Assembly (NCBI RefSeq): GCF_017301735.1
Contig: NZ_CP071090.1
Coordinates: 5,694,001 to 5,758,000, forward strand
DNA length: 64,000 bases
Direction: 5' to 3'
DNA from: Pyxidicoccus parkwaysis
GTDB taxonomy: Bacteria > Myxococcota > Myxococcia > Myxococcales > Myxococcaceae
Shown: one piece after another, positions 11,748 to 20,198 of the stretch
Layout of the letters: each line of letters opens with the position of its first letter
Numbering within the stretch: the stretch's first letter is position 1
Notes under the pieces: generated by a model
What the model was told of the DNA's origin: nothing
The model's input: the letters and a program-made list of their open reading frames with translations, nothing else
Databases searched by the model: none
Translations under genes and position numbers: made by a program

Positions 11748-12830
11748 TCAGGGTTTCTTGTAGAACGGCGTCTTGACGACGACGGCGGGGACCTGGCGGC
11801 CGCGCATCTCCACGTCGAAGGTGGAGCCCTCCGAGGCGAGCTCGGCGGGGACGTAGCCGATGCCGACGGCCTTCTTCACGGAGGGGCCCATGGTGCCGCT
11901 CGTCACCTCGCCCACCTGCTTGCCGTCCTTGTTGATGACGTAGCCGTGGCGGGGGATGCCGGCGCCCGTCAGCTCGAAGCCCACGAGCTTGCGCTTCACG
12001 CCCGCGGCCTTCTGCGCCACCAGCGCGTCCTTGCCGATGAAGGTGGGCTTGTCGAGCTTCACAATCCAGCCCAGGCCCGCCTCCAGCGCGGTGTGCTGGT
12101 CGTCGATGTCGTTGCCGTAGAGCGCGTACTTCATCTCCGTGCGCAGGCTGTCGCGCGCGCCCAGACCGCACGGCTTCACGCCGTCCTGCTGGCCTTCGGT
12201 GAGCAGCGCGTCCCACAGCTTCACCGCGTCGTCCGGCGCGCAGTACAGCTCGAAGCCGTCCTCGCCGGTGTAGCCGGTGCGGGAGATGATGCTCTTGACG
12301 CCCGCCACCTCGCCCTCGGCGAAGCGGTAGGTGCCAATCTTCGACGTGTCCGTCTTCGTGAGGCGCTGCACCAGGCCCGCCGCCTTGGGGCCCTGCACGG
12401 CAATCTGCGCGTAGTCGTCGCCGCGGTCCACGGGCTTCACGCCCCTGGCGTGCTCCTTCATCCAGGCGAAGTCCTTCTCCCGGTTGCTGGAGTTGACGCA
12501 GATGAAGATGTGCTCGGGACTGAAGCGGTAGGCGACGATGTCGTCGACGAAGGTGCCCTGCTCGGTCAGCAGGCCCGCGTAGACGGCCTGACCGTCCGAG
12601 ATGCGCGACAAGTCGTTGGAGATGAGCGCGTTGACCGTCTCCAGCGCGCCGGGGCCTTTGAACTCGACCTCGCCCATGTGGGAAACGTCGAACAGGCCGA
12701 CGGCGGTGCGCACGGTTTCATGCTCGCCGATGACGGACGAGTACTGGACCGGCATGTCCCAACCCACGAAGTCGACCATCCGAGCACCCAGCTTGCGGTG
12801 GGCCTCGTTGAGTGGCGTACGCCGGGCCAT
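11748..12830 (-). CDS. gcvT: Aminomethyltransferase, glycine cleavage T protein
   Basis: 360 aa. It transfers the methylene group from lipoyl-GcvH to tetrahydrofolate, giving 5,10-methylene-THF and ammonia. The family segments HRKLGARMVDFVGWDMPVQY, VSHMGE and SRTGYTGEDGFELY are present. I start at the ATG at 12830 (MARRTPL), which has AGGAG at 7-nt spacing. The TTG just before it extends the frame by one codon only. It is the first gene of the gcvTHP operon and diverges from metF across 95 bp, so both ends of methylene-THF metabolism share one promoter region. Confidence 0.97.
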   Translation of the reverse strand: MARRTPLNEAHRKLGARMVDFVGWDMPVQYSSVIGEHETVRTAVGLFDVSHMGEVEFKGPGALETVNALISNDLSRISDGQAVYAGLLTEQGTFVDDIVAYRFSPEHIFICVNSSNREKDFAWMKEHARGVKPVDRGDDYAQIAVQGPKAAGLVQRLTKTDTSKIGTYRFAEGEVAGVKSIISRTGYTGEDGFELYCAPDDAVKLWDALLTEGQQDGVKPCGLGARDSLRTEMKYALYGNDIDDQHTALEAGLGWIVKLDKPTFIGKDALVAQKAAGVKRKLVGFELTGAGIPRHGYVINKDGKQVGEVTSGTMGPSVKKAVGIGYVPAELASEGSTFDVEMRGRQVPAVVVKTPFYKKP

Positions 12831-12925
12831 CAATCTCTCCTGGAGGGGTGTGGAAAACGGCGCGGACTATAGCCGCGAGACTTCGCCGATCAAGGCCGAC
12901 GGGGACCGTCTACACTGGGTGCGAC

Positions 12926-13798
12926 ATGAAGATTCGTAATCGGTTGAATCCTTCCAACCCCTGCTTCTCCTTCGAGTTCTTCCCGCCGAAGACGGACGAG
13001 GGTGTGGCCAACCTCTTCAAGACCTTGGAGGACCTGGCGCCCCTGCAGCCCGGCTTCGTGTCGGTGACGTACGGGGCGGGCGGGAGCACGCGCGACAGGA
13101 CGGTGGAGCTCGTCACCCGAATCAAGCAGGAGACGGGCATCGAGGCCATGGCGCACCTGACGTGCGTGGGCCACACGCGCGAGGAGCTCCGCGAGCTCTT
13201 GAAGCGGCTGGCGGACGCGAAGCTGGACAACGTGCTGGTGCTGCGCGGAGACCCGCCGCAGGGCGAGAAGACCTTCGTGGCGCCTGCGGGCGGCTTCAAG
13301 TACGCGACGGAGCTGGTGCGATTCATCCGAGAAGAGGATTTCAACTTCTGCCTCGGAGGCGCGTGCTATCCGGAGGGCCACGTCGAGACGGGGTCCCGCG
13401 ACGACGACCTGCGTCATCTGAAGGAGAAGGTGGACGCGGGGCTGGACTTCGTGGTGACGCAGCTCTTCTTCGACAACGCGTTCTACTTCGACTTCGTGGA
13501 GCGGGCACGGCGGGCGGGCATCAACGTGCCCATCGTCCCCGGCATCATGCCGATTACGAACTACGAGCAGATCCAACGCTTCACGCGGATGTGCGGGGCC
13601 ACCGTGCCCATGCGGCTGGCGCTGCAGTTGGAGCGCGTGAAGGACCAGCCGGACGCGCTGGTGCAGCTCGGCGTGGCGCACGCGACGGTGCAGTGCATGG
13701 AGCTGCTGTCGCGCGGCGTGCCCGGCATCCACTTCTACACGCTCAACAAGTCCCCGGCGACGCGGATGATTGTGAGCGCCCTGCGAGCCCGCTCATGA
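12926..13798 (+). CDS. metF: 5,10-methylenetetrahydrofolate reductase
   Basis: 290 aa. A FAD enzyme of the MetF type that reduces methylene-THF to methyl-THF for methionine synthesis. The N-terminal SFEFFPPKT motif carries the catalytic Glu. VTYGAGGST follows, then THLTCVGHT-like and LRGDPP segments, and FVVTQLFFDN near the middle. The start is the ATG at 12926; TACACT lies 9 nt upstream and no Shine-Dalgarno is seen. It diverges from gcvT, the source of its substrate. Its stop codon overlaps the start of the next gene (ATGA), so the two are translationally coupled. Confidence 0.96.
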   Translation: MKIRNRLNPSNPCFSFEFFPPKTDEGVANLFKTLEDLAPLQPGFVSVTYGAGGSTRDRTVELVTRIKQETGIEAMAHLTCVGHTREELRELLKRLADAKLDNVLVLRGDPPQGEKTFVAPAGGFKYATELVRFIREEDFNFCLGGACYPEGHVETGSRDDDLRHLKEKVDAGLDFVVTQLFFDNAFYFDFVERARRAGINVPIVPGIMPITNYEQIQRFTRMCGATVPMRLALQLERVKDQPDALVQLGVAHATVQCMELLSRGVPGIHFYTLNKSPATRMIVSALRARS

Positions 13799-14223
13799 CT
13801 GGACCTGGAATCCAACTCCCCCCGGATGACCCGCGCGTCCGGGTGCTGAACATCATCCGGCCCCCGGCCTTCTTCCTGCTGTGCGCGGGCTCGCTGTCCA
13901 TCCTGTTCAACGTCCTCCAGGTGGTGCTGTTCGTCTTCAAGATTCCGTCGCCCTTCGCGCCCGCCGAGGCGGCGCAGGCCGGCGGCGTCTTCGAGCTGTC
14001 GTGGTACTTCGTGCTCACGGTGGTGGTGGCGATTCTCTGCGGCTCGCTCGCCATCTGGGCGGCGCTGAGCGCGATGCAGCTCAAGGGCTATGGCCTCGCC
14101 ACGCTGGGCGCGATTACGGCGCTCTTCCCTTCCCTGCCGGCGTGCTTCGTCAGCGTGCCGGTGGCGGTGTGGATGCTCTTCACGCTGCGCCGCGAGGGCG
14201 TGCGCGAGGCCTTCCGGAACTGA
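13795..14223 (+). CDS. Small membrane protein coupled to metF
   Basis: 142 aa of unknown function. Three strongly hydrophobic stretches are visible: FFLLCAGSLSILFNVLQVVLF, WYFVLTVVVAILCGSLAIW and a C-terminal stretch (LGAITALFPSLPACF, then VPVAVWMLFTL) that could form one or two helices. The short hydrophilic ends are basic at the C-terminus (LRREGVREAFRN). The overlap with metF is 4 nt (ATGA). There is no cofactor motif, and the association with methyl-THF may be positional only. Confidence 0.75.
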   Translation: MTGPGIQLPPDDPRVRVLNIIRPPAFFLLCAGSLSILFNVLQVVLFVFKIPSPFAPAEAAQAGGVFELSWYFVLTVVVAILCGSLAIWAALSAMQLKGYGLATLGAITALFPSLPACFVSVPVAVWMLFTLRREGVREAFRN

Positions 14224-14239
14224 CAGGAGCGCGGGGGCT

Positions 14240-15184
14240 TCAGCCCCGGGCGTGCGCGAGCAGCTTCTTCACCAGCGGCTCCACCAGGTCCTGTCCGCGC
14301 AGGGCCGTGCGCCATCGCTCGGGGATGCCCTGCATGCCGTACATGAGCCCGGCGATTCCACCGGCCACCGCGGCCGTGGTGTCCGTGTCGTGGCCCAGGC
14401 GGATGGCGGCCTTCACCACCGCCTCGTAGTCGCGCCCGGCCACCACGCACTGCCGCGCCGAGCGCAGACAGTCCACCACGTACCCGGAGCCCGCGCCCGG
14501 CGGCTCCTCCGCGTCCGGCCTCGCGATGTTCGTGTCCAGCTCGGTGCGCGCCTCGACGCCCTCGGGGTACAGCTCCCGGAAGGTGGCCAGCGCCTGGGCC
14601 CACGGGTCCGCGGCGCCTTCGAGGATGCGCCGCGCCCACAGGCAGTACAGCGCGCAGCACACCTGCGAGCGCATGTGCCCGTGCGTCACCCGCGACTGCG
14701 TCATCGCGTCCGACGCGAGCTGCGCATCATCCCCCTGGTGCCAGAGCGCCAGCGGCAGCACGCGCATCAGCGAGCCGTTGCCGTTGTCGCGCTCGCCCTT
14801 CGGCCCGGACGTCAGCGCGGGCGTCCCCGCGCGGAAGTGCGCGAGGGCCGTGCTCGTCTGGATGCCCACGTCGAACACCTTGCCGTCCACGGCGAGGTAG
14901 CCCCACTCGTACCAATTCACCAGCCGGCGCCCGAGGTCCTCCAGGTCCAACCGCCCGTGGTACAGCAGCGAGTCCAGCAGACACAGCGCATGCGCGCCGT
15001 CGTCAGACCAGGTGCCCGGCGGAACGCCGTCGTGCGAGCGGTAGAAGCCGGCGGGCGGCTCGTACTCGATGGCCTCGGACGGTGGAAGCTGCCGCGGCTC
15101 ATGGAACTCGTAGGGGACTCCAAGCGCATCGCCAATCAGCAGCCCGTACAACCCACCCGTGATTCGCTCCTCGCGCGTCGGCAT
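14240..15184 (-). CDS. ADP-ribosylglycohydrolase family protein
   Basis: 314 aa. The DraG/ARH fold is indicated by GLLIGDALGVPYEF at the N-terminus, the metal-binding segment WSDDGAHALCLLDSL (normally SDDT, here SDDG) and the C-terminal RLGHDTDTTAAVAGGIAGLMYG, whose Asp residues bind the second magnesium. These enzymes remove ADP-ribose from proteins or small molecules. No ADP-ribosyltransferase adjoins it, so the target is unknown. The SDDG variant at the first metal motif is worth noting, since Thr is usual. It is convergent with the metF-coupled gene, with 16 nt between the stops. A short GGGGCTTCAGCCCC hairpin spans the junction. Confidence 0.85.
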   Translation of the reverse strand: MPTREERITGGLYGLLIGDALGVPYEFHEPRQLPPSEAIEYEPPAGFYRSHDGVPPGTWSDDGAHALCLLDSLLYHGRLDLEDLGRRLVNWYEWGYLAVDGKVFDVGIQTSTALAHFRAGTPALTSGPKGERDNGNGSLMRVLPLALWHQGDDAQLASDAMTQSRVTHGHMRSQVCCALYCLWARRILEGAADPWAQALATFRELYPEGVEARTELDTNIARPDAEEPPGAGSGYVVDCLRSARQCVVAGRDYEAVVKAAIRLGHDTDTTAAVAGGIAGLMYGMQGIPERWRTALRGQDLVEPLVKKLLAHARG

Positions 15185-15350
15185 GACCCTATTCTCCCCT
15201 GCCCCACCGTAGGGGCCCGAGTCAGGAACCTATCAGTGCGCGCCTCGAATATCTGAGCCCTCCGGCCTCGGGTGTCAGCCTCCGGCGACGCATGTGAGCG
15301 GAGTGCCTTCGGAAGCACGGCTGGCATGCGCCATGAAATACTGCCGGCCC

Positions 15351-15614
15351 ATGCGAACCCTCATGCTCCTCACGCTCTCCGTGGGCCTGCTGGCCGGCTG
15401 TGGTGATTCCACGAACCGCGACAACGGCAACGTCCCAGAAGGAGGCGTCTGCACGTCCAACTCGCAGTGCGCCATCGATTTCACGTGCGTGGGCTGCGCG
15501 GGCGAGGACTCGCACTGTCTCGCCGGGTGCACCACCAACGCGGACTGCTCCGCGGGCGAGTGCAAGCATCAGCAGTGCATCACCTGCCCCTGCCCGGGCA
15601 TCTGCCAGACCTGA
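15351..15614 (+). CDS. Small Cys-rich lipoprotein
   Basis: 87 aa. The N-terminus is a lipoprotein signal (MRTLMLLTLSVGLLAGCGDS). The mature part contains twelve Cys after the lipobox, in a pattern like the disulphide-rich, EGF-like proteins common in myxobacteria (CTSNSQC, CAGEDSHC, CTTNADC, then CITCPCPGIC). It is probably anchored in the outer membrane and disulphide-bonded. No function can be assigned. I took the ATG at 15351 because it opens the signal peptide; the frame is open 19 codons further upstream. Confidence 0.7.
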   Translation: MRTLMLLTLSVGLLAGCGDSTNRDNGNVPEGGVCTSNSQCAIDFTCVGCAGEDSHCLAGCTTNADCSAGECKHQQCITCPCPGICQT

Positions 15615-15772
15615 CGTCACGCACCGGGCCGGGGACGGCTTGAATCCGACACCCCGTCGCGCCTGGTGTCTCGCAGTGAGCGGGACAGCCCCCTCGGCCC
15701 CATCGCGAGCACGCGCCCCTGGAAAGATGGCGCAGGAGACCTACCGGTGTCCGGTGCTCGCGGGGGATTTCG

Positions 15773-18223
15773 TTGAAGAGAGGCATGGATGCCCTCGCGA
15801 GGAGGCTCGTCGGCGGGCTGCTGCGCCACCGACGCGCCGTGCTGGGCACCGCCGTGTTGCTCACGCTGGTGGGTACCGTCTTCACCATCCGCCTCTATGG
15901 GGACCTGCGCAGCGAGGTGGAGGAGCTGCTCCCCATGAGCGCCCCGAGCGTGGTGGCCGCCCGGGAGCTCACGCCGCGGCTGTATGACGTGAGCAACCTC
16001 TCCGTCGTCCTGGAGGGCGAGGACCCGGCGGCGATTCAGCGCTTCGCGGACGCGCTCGCGGAGCGCCTGCGCGCGCTGCCGCCGACTGTCATCCGGTCCG
16101 TGGACTACCGCATCGACGCGGAGCGCGCCTTCCTCCGGAACTTCGGCCTCTTCTACCTGTCCATCGAGGACCTGCAGACAGTGCTCCAGCGCGTGCGGGC
16201 GCGCATCCAGTGGGAGCGCCAGCACGCCAACCCGCTCTTCGTGGACCTCCTCGGCGAGGGGCCACCGCCGCTCGACTTCCAGGACATCGCCTCGCATTAC
16301 GGCGGAGCCCTCACGTCGGTGCAGCGCTTCCGCGACGACTACTACCAGACGCCCGACGGCCGGCGGCTCGTGATGCTCGTGAGGCCTCCGGAGGCCAGCA
16401 CGGGCTACGCCTTCAACCGCGCGCTGCTGGAGCGCGTGCAGGCGGAAGTCGCGGCGCTCGAGCCTCGCGTTCCCGTTCCAGGCCTGCGCGTGGGCTATGA
16501 CGGCGAGGTGGCCACCATGACGGAGGAGCAGGCCGCGCTCCGCGAGGACCTGGTCACCTCCGGACTGGTGGTGCTCGCGGGCGTGACGCTGGTGCTGTGG
16601 CTCTACTTCCGGCGCTGGCGAGCGCTCGCCGCCATCATCGCGTCGCTGGCCGTGGGCTGCGCCATCACCTTCGGGCTGGGGGAATTGCTCATCGGCAACC
16701 TCAACGCGAACACGGCGTTCCTCGGCTCCATCGTCGTGGGCAACGGCATCAACGCGGCCATCATCTTCATGGCGCGCTACATGGAGGAGCGCCGCGCCGG
16801 CGCACCGGCGGAGCTGGCCGTGCCGACCACCTGGCTGGGGACGGTGGCGCCCACCTTCGTGGCCTCGTTCGCCGCCGGGCTGGCCTACCTCTCGCTGGCG
16901 GTGACGAGCTTCCGGGGCTTCAACCAGTTCGGCATCATCGGCGGGCTCGGCATGGCGCTGTGCTGGCTGTCCACGTACCTGTTCCTGCCGCCGCTGCTGC
17001 TGGTGCTGGAGTCACGGCGTCCCCTCGACTTCACCGACGTCCGGGGCGCCGCACGTCTCACCTCGCTGCTGATGCGACTGCTCGACAGGCGCCGTGGACT
17101 TGTCCAGGGCGTGTCGCTGCTGCTGCTCACCGCGAGCGGCGTGGCCATGGCCACCTACCGCGGCGACCTGGTGGAGTCCGACTTCAACAAGCTGCGCGCG
17201 CGCCACAGCCAGCAGTCGGGCTCCATCTACTGGGGACACCGCGTGGACGAGGTGTTCCAGACGTACCTCACACCCATCGTCATCGCGGCGGACACTCCGG
17301 AGGACCTGGAACGAGTCGTGGAGGTGTTGGATGCGAAGCAGCGGACGCTCGGCCCGGAAGCGCCGCTGCGCGAGGTACGCACCGCGCGCACGGTGCTGCC
17401 GGCGGACGCGGAGGCCAAGCTGCCCCTGCTGCGCGAGTTGAGGGCGCTGATGCCCGACTCGCGCCTGTCCCTGCTCCCGGAGGACCAGCGGCAGAAGGCG
17501 GAGCAGTTCCGCCCGCCCGAGGATGTCCACCCGCCCCGCTGGGAAGACCTGCCGCCCAGCATCCGCGAGCCGCTCACGGAGCGCGATGGCACGGTGGGGC
17601 GTGTCGCCCTCGCCTTCCCCGCGCGGGTGGGCGCCATCGACGTGACGTACGGCAGGCAGCTCACCGACGTCGTCCGGGGCGCCATCCACGACGCGGGAGG
17701 CCACGCGCTGGCGACGGGCCGCCCGCTGCTCATCGCGGACATCGGCCGCGCCATCCTGCTCGACGGCCCGCGCGCGACGCTGCTCGCGCTCATCGCGGTG
17801 TCGGTGCTGGTGCTCGGAGTGCTGCGGCGGGTGCGCCCCGCGGCGACGGTGCTGGCCGGCCTGCTGATGGGGGCGTCCTGGCTGGTGGGGCTCGCCGCCG
17901 CGATGCGGCTGCGGGTGAACTTCCTCAACTTCGTCGTGCTGCCCATCACCTTCGGCATCGGCGTGGACTATGCGGCGAACCTCGTGCTGCGCCTGCGCCA
18001 GGAGGGCCCGGGCTCGCTCGCGCGGGTGATGGCCGATACGGGCGGCGCGGTGGCGCTCTGCTCGTCCACCACCATCATCGGCTACGCGTCCCTCATCCTG
18101 TCCGACAACCAGGCGCTGGCGGGCTTTGGCCTGCTGGCCTCGCTGGGGGAGGTGGCCTGCCTCACCGCCGCGCTGCTCGCGCTGCCGGCGCTGTTCCTGG
18201 GGCCCCGGCCGCGCACGCCATGA
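15773..18223 (+). CDS. MMPL/RND-superfamily transporter
   Basis: 816 aa built as two repeats. Each repeat has one membrane helix, a large periplasmic loop and a bundle of five helices. The second half has GIGVDYAANLVLRL, the conserved Asp-Tyr of RND pumps in TM10. The equivalent place in the first half reads GNGINAAIIFMARY, with Asn instead of Asp. It resembles the hopanoid/lipid-exporting MMPL proteins rather than AcrB-type pumps, and has no adjacent membrane-fusion or outer-membrane partner. It probably moves a lipid across the inner membrane (inference). The TTG at 15773 has GGGGGA at 5-nt spacing; the ATG four codons later is the alternative start. Confidence 0.88.
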   Translation: MKRGMDALARRLVGGLLRHRRAVLGTAVLLTLVGTVFTIRLYGDLRSEVEELLPMSAPSVVAARELTPRLYDVSNLSVVLEGEDPAAIQRFADALAERLRALPPTVIRSVDYRIDAERAFLRNFGLFYLSIEDLQTVLQRVRARIQWERQHANPLFVDLLGEGPPPLDFQDIASHYGGALTSVQRFRDDYYQTPDGRRLVMLVRPPEASTGYAFNRALLERVQAEVAALEPRVPVPGLRVGYDGEVATMTEEQAALREDLVTSGLVVLAGVTLVLWLYFRRWRALAAIIASLAVGCAITFGLGELLIGNLNANTAFLGSIVVGNGINAAIIFMARYMEERRAGAPAELAVPTTWLGTVAPTFVASFAAGLAYLSLAVTSFRGFNQFGIIGGLGMALCWLSTYLFLPPLLLVLESRRPLDFTDVRGAARLTSLLMRLLDRRRGLVQGVSLLLLTASGVAMATYRGDLVESDFNKLRARHSQQSGSIYWGHRVDEVFQTYLTPIVIAADTPEDLERVVEVLDAKQRTLGPEAPLREVRTARTVLPADAEAKLPLLRELRALMPDSRLSLLPEDQRQKAEQFRPPEDVHPPRWEDLPPSIREPLTERDGTVGRVALAFPARVGAIDVTYGRQLTDVVRGAIHDAGGHALATGRPLLIADIGRAILLDGPRATLLALIAVSVLVLGVLRRVRPAATVLAGLLMGASWLVGLAAAMRLRVNFLNFVVLPITFGIGVDYAANLVLRLRQEGPGSLARVMADTGGAVALCSSTTIIGYASLILSDNQALAGFGLLASLGEVACLTAALLALPALFLGPRPRTP

Positions 18224-18319
18224 GCGGCGCGACGCTCGCTTCCACGGAATGGCCTCGCCGCGATGCGGGAGCCGCGTGGTCATCTTGGACGTGTGGGCCC
18301 GAGGCCGGGAGGGCCGGGC

Positions 18320-19588
18320 ATGGCTGGCATCCGACAGCATCCGAGCGGCGAGCGCCGCATCATCCGCGTGGACATCTCTCCGCGCATCGTCGCCTGGGTG
18401 GTGGGACTGGCCCTGGCGGCGTGGGTGCTGGTGAAGCTGCGTGAGGTCGTCCTCGTCGTCGTGGTCGCGCTCATGCTCGCGGGGACGGTGGCGCCCCTCC
18501 TGGAGACACTGGAGCGGCGGCACATCCGCAGGTCCTGGGGCGTGGTGTTGCTGCTCCTCGGTCTCCTGGGCGGCCTGGGCCTCGTCGGGCTCCTCACGGT
18601 GCCCCCGCTCATCCATCAGGTCGGTGCGCTGGCCGCCCAGGCCCCCGCGTACCGCGAGCATCTGGCGGGCTGGCTCGAAGAGCACCGCCTGCTGGCACCA
18701 CTGGCGCATTCACTCCGCAGTCCGAGCAGCCCGGGGCTGTTCTCCAAGGCGGCGCACTATGCGCTGACGTACTCGGAGAAGGCGGCGGTGCTGGTGGGCT
18801 ACGGCGTCACCGCGCTGGTGCTCGCGGTGTACCTCGTCGCGGACGCGAGCCGTGTGCGGGGTGCTGTCTTCTCGCTCATCCCGCGCGAGTACCACCTGCG
18901 CGCATCACGCATCCTCGTCAATCTGGAGACCATCGTCGGCGGCTACATCCGCGGGCAGGTCATCACGTCCGTGTGCATCGCCGTCTTCACGTTCGTCCTG
19001 CTGTCCCTGCTGCGTGTGCCCAACGCGCTCGCGCTGGCTGTGTTCGCGGGGCTCACAGATGTGCTGCCGTTCATCGGCGGGTTGCTGGCCACCACTCCCG
19101 CGGCGCTCGCGGCGCTCAGCCGGGGACTGCCGTTGGCCATCGTCGTCGTGGTGGCCATGGTGCTGTACCAGGAGTTCGAGAGCCGGGTCCTCGTGCCGCG
19201 CGTGTATGGGCGCGTGCTGCGTCTGCCGGCCATCGTGGTGCTGCTCGCGCTGCTCATCGGTGGTGAGTTGATGGGCATCATCGGCGCGCTCCTGGCACTG
19301 CCCATCGCGGCGGGCATCCGCATGGCCGTACATGAATTGCGCGTCGAGTTGCCGGGCGAGGCCCTGGCGAATTCGGGCCTGCGGGAGCGGGACGAACGGG
19401 CGGAGCGCTCCTACGAGCGCCGTACCGCTGGCGCACCCGCGAAGGACGCCGCGGCCGTCGCGGTGCGAATGGCCGAGGACATCCGCCACGAGGACGCTCA
19501 GGAGCACGGCGACGCCGCCACCGACGTCCCCATCACCGGTGGCTCTCAGCAGGACGCTCACGATGAGCACGCGGAGCGTGGGCATTGA
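18320..19588 (+). CDS. AI-2E family permease
   Basis: 422 aa. A multi-pass inner-membrane protein of the AI-2E (TqsA/YdiK/PerM) family. It shows two N-terminal helices, a soluble segment with the GWLEEHR region, then a run of helices with VGGYIRGQ, FAGLTDVLPFIGG and YQEFESRVLVPRVYG, which are hallmarks of the family. Some members export autoinducer-2 and others are Na+/H+ antiporters, so the substrate is open. The C-terminal 70 residues are hydrophilic and His/Asp-rich (DVPITGG, DAHDEHAERGH) and may bind metal. The ATG at 18320 is preceded by a GGGAGG-like site about 9 nt away. Confidence 0.85.
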   Translation: MAGIRQHPSGERRIIRVDISPRIVAWVVGLALAAWVLVKLREVVLVVVVALMLAGTVAPLLETLERRHIRRSWGVVLLLLGLLGGLGLVGLLTVPPLIHQVGALAAQAPAYREHLAGWLEEHRLLAPLAHSLRSPSSPGLFSKAAHYALTYSEKAAVLVGYGVTALVLAVYLVADASRVRGAVFSLIPREYHLRASRILVNLETIVGGYIRGQVITSVCIAVFTFVLLSLLRVPNALALAVFAGLTDVLPFIGGLLATTPAALAALSRGLPLAIVVVVAMVLYQEFESRVLVPRVYGRVLRLPAIVVLLALLIGGELMGIIGALLALPIAAGIRMAVHELRVELPGEALANSGLRERDERAERSYERRTAGAPAKDAAAVAVRMAEDIRHEDAQEHGDAATDVPITGGSQQDAHDEHAERGH

Positions 19589-19725
19589 AGCTCGCGTTCA
19601 TGGGGTGGTGACTCGCGAGCATCTGTCCACCTTCATCGGATGCCAGGGCCCAGGGAGCGATACCGGTCCCGGGCTTGCCTTCGCACCGTTGCGCGGACCC
19701 TCGCAGAGTCGGGAGGCATGCCGTC

Positions 19726-20067
19726 ATGACGACGAAGAGCATCCGAGGCGCCGTGCACCTGGGAGTCTTGATGTCGCTCTGTCTCGCTGGGAGTGGATGC
19801 GTGAAGGGCACGAGCGTGGACTCGGGCGAGATGCGCGCCACGGCCTCGTCAAGCTCCGCGGAGCACACGAGCCCTGGCGCCAGTACGGGGGGCGAAGCCC
19901 GAAGCGGCTCGGGCTCCGCGAGTGCGCATGGCACGCGCGCGTCCGGCACGCATGGCTCCGGTGCGGGTGGCACCATCATGGGCGGCGGCTCGGGATTGGG
20001 GGGTGGCTCGTATACCGGCGGCGGCTCGTACACCCAGGGCGGCGCCATGCGGGATGGAACCGACTGA
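19726..20067 (+). CDS. Gly/Ser-rich lipoprotein
   Basis: 113 aa. A lipoprotein signal (LGVLMSLCLAGSGCVKG) is followed by a Ser/Thr/Ala-rich stretch and a Gly-rich tail with near-repeats GGGSGLGGGSYTGGGSYTQGG. It looks like a disordered, surface-attached spacer or matrix protein. GGGAGG lies 9 nt before the ATG at 19726. No function is assigned. Confidence 0.55.
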   Translation: MTTKSIRGAVHLGVLMSLCLAGSGCVKGTSVDSGEMRATASSSSAEHTSPGASTGGEARSGSGSASAHGTRASGTHGSGAGGTIMGGGSGLGGGSYTGGGSYTQGGAMRDGTD

Positions 20068-20198
20068 TCGCCTCGCCCACGAGCGCAGCGACGTGTCCAT
20101 CCATCGACACGCCTCGCATCATCTGCCCCGGAGGACAGGTGGGAGCCGCGCCTCTTCATCCCCATCTCCATCCCAGTCGCCTGTGACGGGAGCAGAGC

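Noticed and set aside
14232..14246. GGGGCT/AGCCCC hairpin between convergent genes as a terminator
   Set aside because: The stem is only 6 bp with a 2-3 nt loop and no T-run, so I did not list it as a terminator.
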